A stretch of 64,000 bases of DNA from contig NZ_RHHP01000002.1 in NCBI RefSeq assembly GCF_003710815.1, forward strand, positions 124,001 to 188,000. The letters run 5' to 3'. The position numbers and the translations under genes were made by a program. This document shows, in pieces, positions 1 to 8,695 of this stretch. Each line of letters begins with the position of its first letter. Within the stretch, counting starts at the first letter, position 1. Under the pieces are notes generated by a model. That model saw nothing but the letters and a program-made list of their open reading frames with translations, was not told the DNA's origin and searched no databases. Origin of the DNA: Brevibacillus centrosporus (GTDB taxonomy: Bacteria; Bacillota; Bacilli; Brevibacillales; Brevibacillaceae).

Positions 1-946
1 CACCCCCAAATCCGTACAGCAAGAGGGTGTCTCCCTCTTTTACCGATCCTTCCCGAATGCCTTTGTCCAAAGCGAGGGGAATCGTCGCTGCCGAGGTATT
101 GCCGTAATACTCCAGGCTATAAAGCGTCTTCTCGATGGGAAATTCACTCTTTTCACAAACGGATTCAATCATGCGCAGGTTGGCACTATGCGGGATGAAC
201 CAATCTACTTCCTCCAGCGTCGCGTCTGCTCGGTGAACGACCTCCTTCATCCCACGGGGAATGGTTGTCGCCACCCATTTGTACACTTCTCTGCCGTTTT
301 GGACGATGCACCCTTCGCCAGTAAGCTCACGATCAGCCATCGTTTTGGCAAGCCCCGATCGATATACGTGTATACCCCCGTCCCCTTTTGTCCCCAAGTA
401 AACAGAACGAAAGCTTGGATTGGCTTCGTCATACTCCACCAGTACCGCACCAGCACCGTCTCCGAATAAGATGCAGGTCGTCCGGTCCGTATAGTCTGTC
501 ACCTTCGAAAGCGTCTCCGCACCGACAACCAGCACTTTTCGATGCATCCCGGAGCTGACTAATGCGTTTGCTGTATGCAGTGCGTACGTAAAGCCCGCAC
601 AGGTGGCACTCAGATCCATGGCTCCGGTTTGCTCGATGCCAAAGTGTGCCTGTAATTGACTGGCGACGCTCGGAAACGGATAGTCAGGGGTCGAGGTCGC
701 CACGAGAATCATATCGACATCTTCGACTGACTTGTCGTATTGCTTGATCATATTTTCTACAGCAGCTATGGCAAGATGGCTGGTGAATTGCTTTTCGCTG
801 GCGATTCGGCGTTCATGAATCCCGGTTCTTTGCAAAATCCATTCATCGGATGTATCCACCATTTTTTCCAGATCAGCATTCGTCAGTCTGCGGTCCGGAA
901 CATAAGTGCCGATTGCCGTAATTCTAGCTTGGGAGCGAAGCGTCAT
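1..946 (-). CDS. fabH: 3-oxoacyl-ACP synthase III (KAS III), 3' end beyond window
   Basis: Condenses an acyl-CoA starter with malonyl-ACP to open fatty acid synthesis in the cytoplasm. 315 residues are visible, so only about 10-15 C-terminal residues are missing for this family. The thiolase-fold catalytic triad can be read: Cys near residue 116 in SATCAGF, His in FIPHSANLRM and Asn in YYGNTSAATIPLA. The C-terminal glycine-rich LLLYGFGGG is reached at the window edge. The ATG at 946 follows GGAGAGGTG. The gene seems to stand first or alone behind a FapR-type operator, so membrane-lipid demand probably controls it. Bacilli often carry two fabH copies (fabHA/fabHB); which one this is cannot be told here. 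Confidence 0.93.
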   Translation of the reverse strand, partial: MTLRSQARITAIGTYVPDRRLTNADLEKMVDTSDEWILQRTGIHERRIASEKQFTSHLAIAAVENMIKQYDKSVEDVDMILVATSTPDYPFPSVASQLQAHFGIEQTGAMDLSATCAGFTYALHTANALVSSGMHRKVLVVGAETLSKVTDYTDRTTCILFGDGAGAVLVEYDEANPSFRSVYLGTKGDGGIHVYRSGLAKTMADRELTGEGCIVQNGREVYKWVATTIPRGMKEVVHRADATLEEVDWFIPHSANLRMIESVCEKSEFPIEKTLYSLEYYGNTSAATIPLALDKGIREGSVKEGDTLLLYGFGG

Positions 947-975
947 GATTCATCACCTCTCCTTTTTATAACCTC

Positions 976-1008
976 ATTATAACATCAACTATTAGTATCT
1001 GGTACTAA
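976..1008 (-). promoter_or_regulatory. FapR-type operator (992-1008) overlapping the fabH promoter
   Basis: The 17-bp near-palindrome TTAGTATCTGGTACTAA at 992-1008 closely fits the FapR box known from Bacillus lipid genes (TTAGTACCTnnTACTAA type). On the minus strand it lies just upstream of a TATAAT -10 (976-981) and covers the -35 position, the geometry expected for repression released by malonyl-CoA. Regulation is inferred; the site itself is seen. Confidence 0.8.
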
Positions 1009-1031
1009 AATATATTTTGTCTTAAGAAATA

Positions 1032-1070
1032 AGAAAAAGGCTTGAACCGAATGGGTCCAAACCTTTTTCT
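1032..1070 (-). terminator. Rho-independent terminator after murC
   Basis: AGAAAAAGG (1032-1040) pairs with CCTTTTTCT (1062-1070), extended by the inner arms TTGAACC and GGTCCAA. On the minus strand a T-rich stretch follows. It ends the valS-folC-murC side and insulates fabH. Confidence 0.75.
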
Positions 1071-1085
1071 ACACGAGCGTCTTCT

Positions 1086-2477
1086 TTATTTACCAAGCTT
1101 TTCTGCAAGCCAGAAAGCTGACTTCCAAATGTCGCCCGCCCCCATGGTCAGCACCAGGTCGCCAGGCTTCAGATCGTGAAACAGCTGTTCCTGCAGCTGT
1201 TCTTTCGTCGGGATGTACTGCGCCCGTTCATGACTGTTCACCCGAATTTTTTGCACCAGTACCTCAGAGGATACACCTTCGATCTTGGCTTCCCCTGCAG
1301 GTGAGTAAATATCCGTGATGATGACCTCATCTGCGTCCGCGAACGCACGACTGAACTCATCCATCAGGAAAAAGGTTCTCGTATAGCGCTGCGGCTGAAA
1401 TACCGCGATCACACGTCGCCCAGATGCCTTGGCACCTTTCAGTGTCGCTATGATTTCCGTCGGATGGTGCGCATAATCGTCTACCACGAGAATGTCACGC
1501 GCCTCTCCGATGATTTGGAAACGACGCTTCGCACCCCGAAACGAAGTCAGGGCGTTTGCAATTTGTTCAAACGACAAGCCCGTATCGAGGCAGACGATGA
1601 TTGCAGCCAGCGCGTTCGCAATATTGTGCTTGCCCGGAACAGTCAGGATCAGCTCTCCCAACAGCTGCTCGCGATGATACACTTCGCAGCGGCTGCGCCG
1701 ATCTCCACACTCGATGGAAACTGCCCGATAATCTGCCGTGTCCACGAACGGCTTTTCAATGGCATACGTGACAACTGTTTCGGTCACAGACGGCAGCACT
1801 TCCCTTACATGCTGGTCGTCGATACACAGGACCGCTTTTCCTCCTGGTTTTAGGTGACTCAGAAATTTCACGTACGCTTGTTTCAGGTTATTAAAGTCAC
1901 CATCGAAATGCTCCAGGTGATCGGGTTCGATACTGGTAACGATCTCATATACAGGGCGATACTCGAGGAAGGAACCATCGCTCTCGTCCGCTTCCGCAAT
2001 AACATAGTCACTGCTGCCTGCTTTTGCATTCGTTCCAGCGTTCATCAGCTCTCCGCCGATGATAAAGGTCGGATCGACTCCACACTCCTCTAAAACATGG
2101 GAGATCATGGAAGTCGTCGTCGTTTTCCCATGAGCTCCTGCAACCGCAACACCGGTACGTTCGTTCAAAATTTGGGCAAGCATTTGCGAACGATGCAGGA
2201 CGGGAATACCTTTTGCTTCTGCCGCAACAACCTCAGGGTTATCTTTTGAAATACTGGTGGAGTATACAATGATGTCTGCTCCCTCCACATGGCTTGCAGA
2301 ATGGCCTATATGTACGGCCGCCCCTCTTGCTTCCAGCTTCTTCGCCAAATCGTTCATGGCGACATCGGAACCGGTTACCTTGTATCCAAGGTCAATCAAG
2401 ACGCGGGCAATAGCACTCATACCATATCCGCCTATACCCACAAAGTGGACGTGCTCTGCCTGATCCACCCTATTCAC
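1086..2477 (-). CDS. murC: UDP-N-acetylmuramate--L-alanine ligase
   Basis: Adds L-alanine to UDP-MurNAc with ATP, the first peptide step of peptidoglycan precursor synthesis. Mur ligase domains are in order: N-terminal UDP-binding loop [14 protein letters not shown] (about 11-24), ATP P-loop [20 protein letters not shown] and a C-terminal domain with [12 protein letters not shown]. 463 aa is a normal length. The start is GTG at 2477, overlapping the folC stop; GTG at 2468 has a slightly better spaced AGGTGA and would give 460 aa. Position after folC suggests cotranscription with valS-folC. In B. subtilis murC is not at this place, so the linkage is local. Confidence 0.95.
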   Translation of the reverse strand: MNRVDQAEHVHFVGIGGYGMSAIARVLIDLGYKVTGSDVAMNDLAKKLEARGAAVHIGHSASHVEGADIIVYSTSISKDNPEVVAAEAKGIPVLHRSQMLAQILNERTGVAVAGAHGKTTTTSMISHVLEECGVDPTFIIGGELMNAGTNAKAGSSDYVIAEADESDGSFLEYRPVYEIVTSIEPDHLEHFDGDFNNLKQAYVKFLSHLKPGGKAVLCIDDQHVREVLPSVTETVVTYAIEKPFVDTADYRAVSIECGDRRSRCEVYHREQLLGELILTVPGKHNIANALAAIIVCLDTGLSFEQIANALTSFRGAKRRFQIIGEARDILVVDDYAHHPTEIIATLKGAKASGRRVIAVFQPQRYTRTFFLMDEFSRAFADADEVIITDIYSPAGEAKIEGVSSEVLVQKIRVNSHERAQYIPTKEQLQEQLFHDLKPGDLVLTMGAGDIWKSAFWLAEKLGK

Positions 2478-3843
2478 CTGCCTCTTCTACTGTAGTGGGA
2501 AAGAATGCGCGCACTTGGGCGATGAAGTAGAGCGATCCGCAGACGACTAACCAGTCATCCGCCTTCGCTGATTGCTTCTCACGCATCCAAGAAAGGAGAA
2601 ATGCTCGCCAGTCAGGGACTGCCTCCAGTTTTTCCGCTTCCCATCCTCCTGTGTGGAAGGCATCGTGCAGCATTTCGCTCTCTGCAGCACGAGGGAAGTC
2701 GAAAGTCGTTACATAGAGGGACTCTATCCGCGACTGTAGCGGCAAAAGCGTCTCAGCCATTTGGGAAAGCGGCTTATCCGCCAAGCCGGAAAACAGCAGA
2801 TGCAAACGGGCACCCTCTGGCAACAGCCTCTCCAGACTGCCTGCGAGCGCCTCCATTCCTTCCTGGTTGTGTGCCCCATCCAAGATCACCAAAGGTCTCG
2901 GGGAGACGATTTCTAGACGACCAGGCCAACGCGTTTGTTGCAAACCGCGAAATATTTCTTCGTCCTCCAGCAGGAATGAGAAGTAGTTCCGTAAGATATC
3001 AATCGTCATTAAAGCGATCGATGCGTTGTCCGTCTGATGGATGCCATTCATGGTCAAACGATAGGTTTCCTCGTTGCGGCGGAGCCTGCTTCTGTAACGG
3101 AACTGCTGTTCACCCAGCTTCTCCTCGACTTGCTCACCGGCAAAATGGTTCCCGATCTCGTAGACCGTGCTTCTCGTCTGCTTGGCTTTTTCATGGAAAA
3201 CTGCGAGCACTTCAGCTCGACGCTCTCCCGTGACTACAGGCACACCTGGTTTGATGATACCGGCTTTTTCCCCTGCGATATCGACCAGATTGTCGCCTAA
3301 CACACTTGTATGATCCAGCCCGATGTTCGTGATGACGGAAACCAGTGGAATCACCACATTTGTGGAATCCAATCGACCACCAAGCCCTGTTTCCCATACA
3401 ACTACTGCGGGAAGCTTTACTCTCGCGAAATAGAGAATAGCGATGAGCGTGATCACTTCGAACTCGGTTGGAGAACCGAATTCCGTCTCTTTTTCGCAGC
3501 GCTCTACCAGCACACGGACTTCGTTTGCCAGCTGCAGCAGATCCTCTTCCTCAATCATGCTGCCATTGTAACGAATTCGCTCGCGAAAATCGATTAAATA
3601 CGGAGAGGTAAACGTTCCTACGCTATACCCTGCCTCCATGAGCATTTGGGTCAGGAATGCGCAGGTCGATCCCTTTCCATTCGTACCTGCAACGTGAATA
3701 AAAGGAACTCTGCGCTCCGGATTGCCCAGCTCACCGAGCACCCACTGCATCCTCTCCAGCCCCGGCCGTTGGCCGAAGCGGAGAAGTCCATGCAGCCAGT
3801 CAAGGGCTTGCTTGTATTCCACAAATCGTTCTTCTGCATGCAT
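2470..3843 (-). CDS. folC: Folylpolyglutamate synthase / dihydrofolate synthase
   Basis: ATP-dependent ligase that makes dihydrofolate and lengthens the polyglutamate tail of folates. The Mur-ligase-like P-loop [11 protein letters not shown] lies near residue 50, the omega-loop region and [10 protein letters not shown] follow, and [10 protein letters not shown] marks the C-terminal domain. I start at ATG 3843, preceded at 9 nt by GGAG; upstream in-frame ATG 3858 and TTG 3864 are possible but have poorer sites. This gives 457 aa. It lies 43 nt after valS, as in B. subtilis, and its stop overlaps the murC start. Confidence 0.95.
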   Translation of the reverse strand: MHAEERFVEYKQALDWLHGLLRFGQRPGLERMQWVLGELGNPERRVPFIHVAGTNGKGSTCAFLTQMLMEAGYSVGTFTSPYLIDFRERIRYNGSMIEEEDLLQLANEVRVLVERCEKETEFGSPTEFEVITLIAILYFARVKLPAVVVWETGLGGRLDSTNVVIPLVSVITNIGLDHTSVLGDNLVDIAGEKAGIIKPGVPVVTGERRAEVLAVFHEKAKQTRSTVYEIGNHFAGEQVEEKLGEQQFRYRSRLRRNEETYRLTMNGIHQTDNASIALMTIDILRNYFSFLLEDEEIFRGLQQTRWPGRLEIVSPRPLVILDGAHNQEGMEALAGSLERLLPEGARLHLLFSGLADKPLSQMAETLLPLQSRIESLYVTTFDFPRAAESEMLHDAFHTGGWEAEKLEAVPDWRAFLLSWMREKQSAKADDWLVVCGSLYFIAQVRAFFPTTVEEAGE

Positions 3844-3886
3844 ACTACCATGCTCCATTCTCAAAAATATGCGCTGGATCAGCGGA

Positions 3887-6559
3887 TCATTCGCTCTTCA
3901 ATTCAGCCAGTCGAGCAACGACCTTATCCCGCTTTTCCATGTAATCCGCCATTTTCGCTCTTTCTTCTGCTACCACTTTTTCCGGTGCTTTTGCCATGAA
4001 GCCGGCGTTGTTCAATTTCTTTTCAATCCGGTCCACTTCATTGTGCAGTGTTGCCAGTTCTTTTTCCAAACGCTTGAGCTCTTGATCCAAATCAATCAAG
4101 CCTGCCAAAGGCAAGAACAGCTCTGCTCCCGTAATCACAGCGGACATCGCTTTTTCTGGAGTCGTCAGCTGCTCACTGATTTCAAGGCGCTCCGGATTGC
4201 AGAAACGACTGAGGTAGTCTTCCCCACGCTTGAGACGCTCACTTGCGAGGGCGTCGCTTGGCTTGATCAGCAGCTCGATTTTTTTGGACATTGGCACATT
4301 CACTTCCGCACGGATGTTGCGGACACTGCGAATGACTTCCATCAAAAGACCCATTTCCGCTTCTGCATCAGCAAAGATCCACTGCTCGTTGACCGTTGGC
4401 CATGCAGCGACAGTAATGCTCTCCCCTTGGTGTGGAAGTGCTTGCCAAATTTCTTCCGTGATGAACGGCATGAATGGATGCAGCAAGCGCAGCGTCTGGT
4501 CGAGTACCGTTACAAGTACGGATTGCGTCGTTTTCTTTGCAGCCTCATCGGTACCGTAGAGCGGCAGCTTCGCCATTTCGATATACCAGTCGCAAAGATC
4601 GTCCCAAATGAAGTTGTAGAGAACACGGCCAACTTCACCGAACTCATATGCATCTGTCAAGCGGGTCGCATCGGCAATCGTAGCTTGCAGTCGAGACAGA
4701 ATCCATTTATCCGGTGTAGAGAGCTCGCCGCTAAGGTCGATATCTTCATAGCGGAAGCCTTCCAGATTCATCAGAGCGAAACGAGAAGCATTCCAGATCT
4801 TGTTGGCGAAGTTGCGGTTCGCCTCCACCTTTTCCCAGTAGAAGCGTTGGTCGTTGCCTGGAGAGTTCCCTGTTGCCAAGGTGTAGCGCAGCGCATCTGC
4901 CCCGTATTTCTCAATCACTTCCATCGGATCGACACCATTTCCAAGCGACTTGGACATTTTGCGTCCTTCCGAGTCACGGATGATTCCGTGGATCAGTACG
5001 GTTTCAAACGGATTTTGTCCGGTGAACTCCAAGCCGTTGAAAATCATACGGGCAACCCAGAAGAAGATGATGTCGTAGCCTGTTACCAGAACGTTTGTCG
5101 GATAGAAATACTTCATGTCCTCGCTATCTTCTGGCCAGCCTAGTGTGGAGAACGGCCACAGACCGGAAGAGAACCAGGTATCGAGAACATCGTTGTCCTG
5201 CTCCAGATTGTGGCTGTGGCAGCTTGGGCACTCCGTCACGTCTTCACGGGAAACGATCGTCTCGCCGCAATCGCCGCAGTACCAAGCCGGAATGCGGTGA
5301 CCCCACCAGAGCTGACGGGAGATGCACCAGTCGCGGATGTTTTCGATCCAGCGCAGGTAGTTGTTTTTAAAGCGCTCCGGAACGAATTTGACGCTCTCCT
5401 CGCTCGCTGCATTCGCCAGTGCCGCATCAGCGAGTGGCTGCATGCTCACGAACCATTGCGTGGACAGATACGGCTCTACTACAGCATCGCTGCGTTCGCT
5501 GTGCCCTACCTGGTGGATATGCTCTTCGACTTTGAACATTACGCCTTGCTCGGTCAGATCCTTGATAATCTGCTTGCGGCAGGCAAAACGATCCATGCCT
5601 TTGTAAATGCTCGCCTGCTCATTCATCGTGCCCGATTCATCCATGACCACGATTTGCGGCAGGTTGTGGCGCAATCCCAATTCAAAGTCATTCGGGTCAT
5701 GCGCTGGAGTAATTTTGACTGCACCTGAACCAAACTCAGGGTCTACATAGTCATCTGCCACGATCGGAATTTCACGTCCTACGATTGGCAAAATAACGGT
5801 TTTTCCGACCAGGTGCTTGTAGCGTTCGTCCTCTGGATGAACCGCAACAGCTGTATCCCCCAGCATCGTTTCCGGACGGGTAGTCGCAACCTCGATATAG
5901 CCCGTGCCATCTGTGAGCGGGTAGCGCATGTGGTGCAGAGCGCCTTTTACTTCCTTGTAGATTACTTCAATATCGGAAATGGCAGTGCGCGCCGCTGGGT
6001 CCCAGTTAATGATGCGGTTGCCGCGGTAAATCAGGCCTTTTTCATACAGGCGAACAAAAACTTCGCGAACGGCACGGGACAATCCCTCGTCCATCGTGAA
6101 GCGCTCGCGGGAGTAATCCAGCCCCAAGCCAAGCTTTTCCCACTGCTCACGAATGTGCGTAGCGTAAATATGCTTCCATTCCCAAACCTTTTCTACGAAC
6201 TTTTCACGGCCGAGGTCGTGACGGGAAACGCCTTCCTCGCGCAGGGTAGCTTCTACACGGGCTTGTGTCGCTATTCCCGCGTGGTCCATCCCTGGCAGGA
6301 ACAGGGCGCTATACCCTTGCATCCGCTTGGTACGAATGATGATGTCCTGCAGTGTCGTATCCAGCGCATGCCCCAAATGCAGCTTACCTGTTACGTTCGG
6401 AGGGGGAATCACGATCGTAAACGGTTTTTTGTTTGGGTCGCGCTCGGCCTTGAAAAATTGTTTGTCTATCCAGTATGGATACCACTTGGCTTCAGCTGCT
6501 TTTGGATCGTAATTCTTGGGCAGCAGCTGATCGATGTCTTGTGTCGGTTGAGATGACAT
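3887..6559 (-). CDS. valS: Valyl-tRNA synthetase
   Basis: Class I aminoacyl-tRNA synthetase charging tRNA-Val. 890 aa, normal for bacteria. The HIGH motif appears as KLHLGHALD near residue 55; the CP1 editing domain occupies the middle ([19 protein letters not shown]); the KMSKS loop is [11 protein letters not shown]; the anticodon-binding domain follows and the C-terminal coiled-coil arm (from [12 protein letters not shown]) closes the protein. The ATG at 6559 sits behind GGAGGAG. Expression is controlled by the T-box leader upstream, which reads uncharged tRNA-Val. Confidence 0.98.
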   Translation of the reverse strand: MSSQPTQDIDQLLPKNYDPKAAEAKWYPYWIDKQFFKAERDPNKKPFTIVIPPPNVTGKLHLGHALDTTLQDIIIRTKRMQGYSALFLPGMDHAGIATQARVEATLREEGVSRHDLGREKFVEKVWEWKHIYATHIREQWEKLGLGLDYSRERFTMDEGLSRAVREVFVRLYEKGLIYRGNRIINWDPAARTAISDIEVIYKEVKGALHHMRYPLTDGTGYIEVATTRPETMLGDTAVAVHPEDERYKHLVGKTVILPIVGREIPIVADDYVDPEFGSGAVKITPAHDPNDFELGLRHNLPQIVVMDESGTMNEQASIYKGMDRFACRKQIIKDLTEQGVMFKVEEHIHQVGHSERSDAVVEPYLSTQWFVSMQPLADAALANAASEESVKFVPERFKNNYLRWIENIRDWCISRQLWWGHRIPAWYCGDCGETIVSREDVTECPSCHSHNLEQDNDVLDTWFSSGLWPFSTLGWPEDSEDMKYFYPTNVLVTGYDIIFFWVARMIFNGLEFTGQNPFETVLIHGIIRDSEGRKMSKSLGNGVDPMEVIEKYGADALRYTLATGNSPGNDQRFYWEKVEANRNFANKIWNASRFALMNLEGFRYEDIDLSGELSTPDKWILSRLQATIADATRLTDAYEFGEVGRVLYNFIWDDLCDWYIEMAKLPLYGTDEAAKKTTQSVLVTVLDQTLRLLHPFMPFITEEIWQALPHQGESITVAAWPTVNEQWIFADAEAEMGLLMEVIRSVRNIRAEVNVPMSKKIELLIKPSDALASERLKRGEDYLSRFCNPERLEISEQLTTPEKAMSAVITGAELFLPLAGLIDLDQELKRLEKELATLHNEVDRIEKKLNNAGFMAKAPEKVVAEERAKMADYMEKRDKVVARLAELKSE

Positions 6560-6671
6560 ACGTGACTCCTCCTAAAAAAAGCATGTATTGAAGCACTCTC
6601 GAAGAAGGTGGTTCTTCGTTAGAGGAAGCTTTTTATGCGTTCCGGAAAGTCAATTTCAACTTTCCTACACG

Positions 6672-6945
6672 TAAAAAAAATAAAAAAACCCTTCATCCAA
6701 AGGACGAAAGGATATTTTCGCGGTACCACCTTTGTTAACACGCACGATAGGTAAACACCATGCGTATTCCCTCAAACACGATAACGGCTGCGAACCGTTT
6801 CCGGCTGAACGAACATGCGTCTCACCGGAACAACTCCTGGGCGACCTTCAGTCATCATATTCCTTAGAGAATCTCGCAGCTGGTGATTCTCCTCTCTGCC
6901 AAGGCATCATGACCTACTCTTCCCATTCAACGTTGATTACATATG
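6672..6945 (-). promoter_or_regulatory. T-box leader (valine-specific) of valS
   Basis: A tRNA-sensing attenuator. Stem I begins near GGGAAGAGTAGG and carries CAGAGAGGAGAAT (AG bulge) and GCTGCGAGATTCTC. The specifier loop reads GAAGGTCG, placing a GUC valine codon at 6843-6845 followed by a purine. The T-box AGGTGGTACCGCG is at 6719-6731. The terminator hairpin CCTTTCGTCC/GGATGAAGGG (about 6689-6712) with a T-rich tail to 6672 follows at once. When uncharged tRNA-Val pairs with the T-box, the antiterminator should replace the terminator and let valS be transcribed. Confidence 0.95.
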
Positions 6946-6970
6946 GAATTATCATTGACAGTTCATTGCT

Positions 6971-7000
6971 ATTATATACAATCACTCGCATACGCGTCAA
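6971..7000 (-). promoter_or_regulatory. SigA-type promoter of the valS leader
   Basis: On the minus strand TTGACG (6995-7000), 18 bp, then TATAAT (6971-6976). It places the transcript start near 6964, just before T-box stem I, and it overlaps the last codons of the STAS gene. Confidence 0.7.
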
Positions 7001-7322
7001 ACCCAGTTTCAGCAGCCTTTGCCACGGAGATACCCAATGCCTCTGTGAAGCCAAGCACACTCAAAATATCTAGTATTTCCTCCCGCACATTCACAATCTC
7101 TACCTTTTTGCCCAATGCCAGCAATTCTTTCGTCGTAAAAAACAGACTGCCTATTCCCGAAGAATCAACAAAAGAGACGCCCTGGAAATCTACAGTAACG
7201 GATTCATTGCGCGTCCCGTACTGCTGGAGCAATTCGCCTACTCGGTCCCCCACCGCCATGTCCAGTTCACCGTCAAAAAACAGCGTGGCTTGTCCATTTG
7301 TTTCTGTTGCTCGATAGTCCAT
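6972..7322 (-). CDS. STAS-domain anti-sigma factor antagonist (SpoIIAA/RsbV type)
   Basis: 116 aa, a single STAS domain. The phosphorylation loop FVDSSGIGSL puts the candidate phospho-serines at residues 54-55. In this family the unphosphorylated form binds the anti-sigma kinase and frees the target, and phosphorylation by the kinase switches it off. The ATG at 7322 is preceded by GGAGAGGAG; an upstream in-frame start would add 14 residues without such a site. It is the last gene of a module with the kinase (7419-8663) and phosphatase (8696-10819). Which sigma factor or other target is controlled cannot be told; none is encoded next to it. Confidence 0.9.
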   Translation of the reverse strand: MDYRATETNGQATLFFDGELDMAVGDRVGELLQQYGTRNESVTVDFQGVSFVDSSGIGSLFFTTKELLALGKKVEIVNVREEILDILSVLGFTEALGISVAKAAETGFDAYASDCI

Positions 7323-7418
7323 GCACAAACTCCTCTCCTTGATGATAGGTCCCTTCAGGTTCACCCTCTATCCTTGTACCCCCTTTTTTTGTCTAGCAAA
7401 CATTTGTTTATTCCTCTC

Positions 7419-8663
7419 TCATTCTTCCACGGGGGATACGCATTCCAGAATGAGCTTGGTCCCTGCAAACGAGCTGCCGAGGTACACCCTGTCACAATAC
7501 TGCAGCATCACCGAAAAGCCAGCCCCGAGTGATTCACGCGTGGAATACCCCTGCTGCAATGTAGCGCGCGGCAATTCCTCCAGCAAAATGCCCTGGCCTT
7601 GATCGTGAATCACCACCCTGCACATGTGCTGCTCGAAAGATGTGTAGACCGTGATCATGCCGCCATCGCCATGCTTCAGCGTATTCGACGCGGCTTCACT
7701 GACGGCAACCATGAACTGCAAGATCCGCTTGTCCGACAACCCAAGCGGTTCCAGTGAACGCTTGCAGGCCCTGCGCAGATCTGCCAGATGCTCGGGTGCG
7801 CGTAAGTCCATGGCAAACGATTTCCGGCCGTTTCGCAACAGAAAAAACAGCTCTTCATCACTTAGCAAGAGCAGCTTGTTTTGCGTAACCACCCCGAGAA
7901 TGTCCCGGTAAATTTCCCACTCGCGCCTCTGCCGGCGACGCTCTTCTGTGATCGCCTCAGTCACGTCGATCAAGGCGATTCCACAAGTTTGATCAGGCAG
8001 TAGCGAGGCATACATCTCGTAGAGCTTCCTGCCATCCTCAGATACGAGCTGCTCCCGTATCGATACGCCTGTACTCACATCATTCTGGATCAATCGAAAC
8101 ATTTCCTGCTCGATTTCCCTCTCTGCCCGCGTTGTCCCCAGCGGTCGAAGCTTGCCTTCATCGAACAGATAGAGAAAAATGGTCCCGATTTGGCGCAAGA
8201 TGGACAGCTTTTGCAGCTCTTGCTTAATCAGGCGTTCTCTTTCCCCATCCCGCTTTTTCACATCGTTCAAAAGCGCTGACGGGTCCAGCTCTCCACTCAT
8301 GTGCCAATTGTGAAATTCTTCGAGCAGCAGCCGCCCTAATACCTCATCCCGGCGCAAAACCTTTTCGATATCAATCACGTAGTAAGGCACGCCCTCAATA
8401 CCGTGCAGCCCGTTCCCAATAATCCGAAAATCTCCGGCCAGCTCTATCTCCAAACGTCCATGCAATGGTTTATCCCGACTGATTATGCCAATCGCCGTTC
8501 GGCTGACTGCAATCAACTGCGCATTACAAACTTTCGCTGTTGACAGGTTCGTAACTCTTACCGTCCGAGCCGGTATCACCTTTTGAGCCGATCCCCCCAT
8601 ACCGAGTTGATCAAGGCAATTGTGGCAACCGGGATTGTCGGGACATCCCTCACACAAAATCAC
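7419..8663 (-). CDS. Anti-sigma-type serine kinase with N-terminal Cys cluster
   Basis: 414 aa. Residues about 270-414 form a GHKL ATPase of the RsbW/SpoIIAB kind: N box SEAASNTLKHG, G1 DQGQGI, G2 ESLGAGFSVM. The N-terminus has Cys4, Cys7, Cys13 and Cys16 (CX2CX5CX2C), which could hold an Fe-S cluster or zinc. Residues about 30-110 look like a beta-rich PilZ-like region, followed by a helical stretch and a PAS-like segment ending in ALIDVTE. The GTG at 8663 follows AAGGAGG. Inference: it phosphorylates the STAS protein next door and the N-terminal region senses redox or a ligand. It is much longer than classical RsbW (about 160 aa). Confidence 0.82.
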   Translation of the reverse strand: MILCEGCPDNPGCHNCLDQLGMGGSAQKVIPARTVRVTNLSTAKVCNAQLIAVSRTAIGIISRDKPLHGRLEIELAGDFRIIGNGLHGIEGVPYYVIDIEKVLRRDEVLGRLLLEEFHNWHMSGELDPSALLNDVKKRDGERERLIKQELQKLSILRQIGTIFLYLFDEGKLRPLGTTRAEREIEQEMFRLIQNDVSTGVSIREQLVSEDGRKLYEMYASLLPDQTCGIALIDVTEAITEERRRQRREWEIYRDILGVVTQNKLLLLSDEELFFLLRNGRKSFAMDLRAPEHLADLRRACKRSLEPLGLSDKRILQFMVAVSEAASNTLKHGDGGMITVYTSFEQHMCRVVIHDQGQGILLEELPRATLQQGYSTRESLGAGFSVMLQYCDRVYLGSSFAGTKLILECVSPVEE

Positions 8664-8695
8664 AGGTTATCCTCCTTTCATGACCAGTAGTGAGG

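Noticed and set aside
3722-5143. 473-codon plus-strand frame over valS/folC
   Set aside because: Antisense shadow of two certain genes, rich in Phe/Leu/His/Arg, with no family features.
6955-6976. Plus-strand TTGACA near TATATA
   Set aside because: Spacing is wrong and no plus-strand gene follows; the minus-strand promoter at 6971-7000 explains the bases better.
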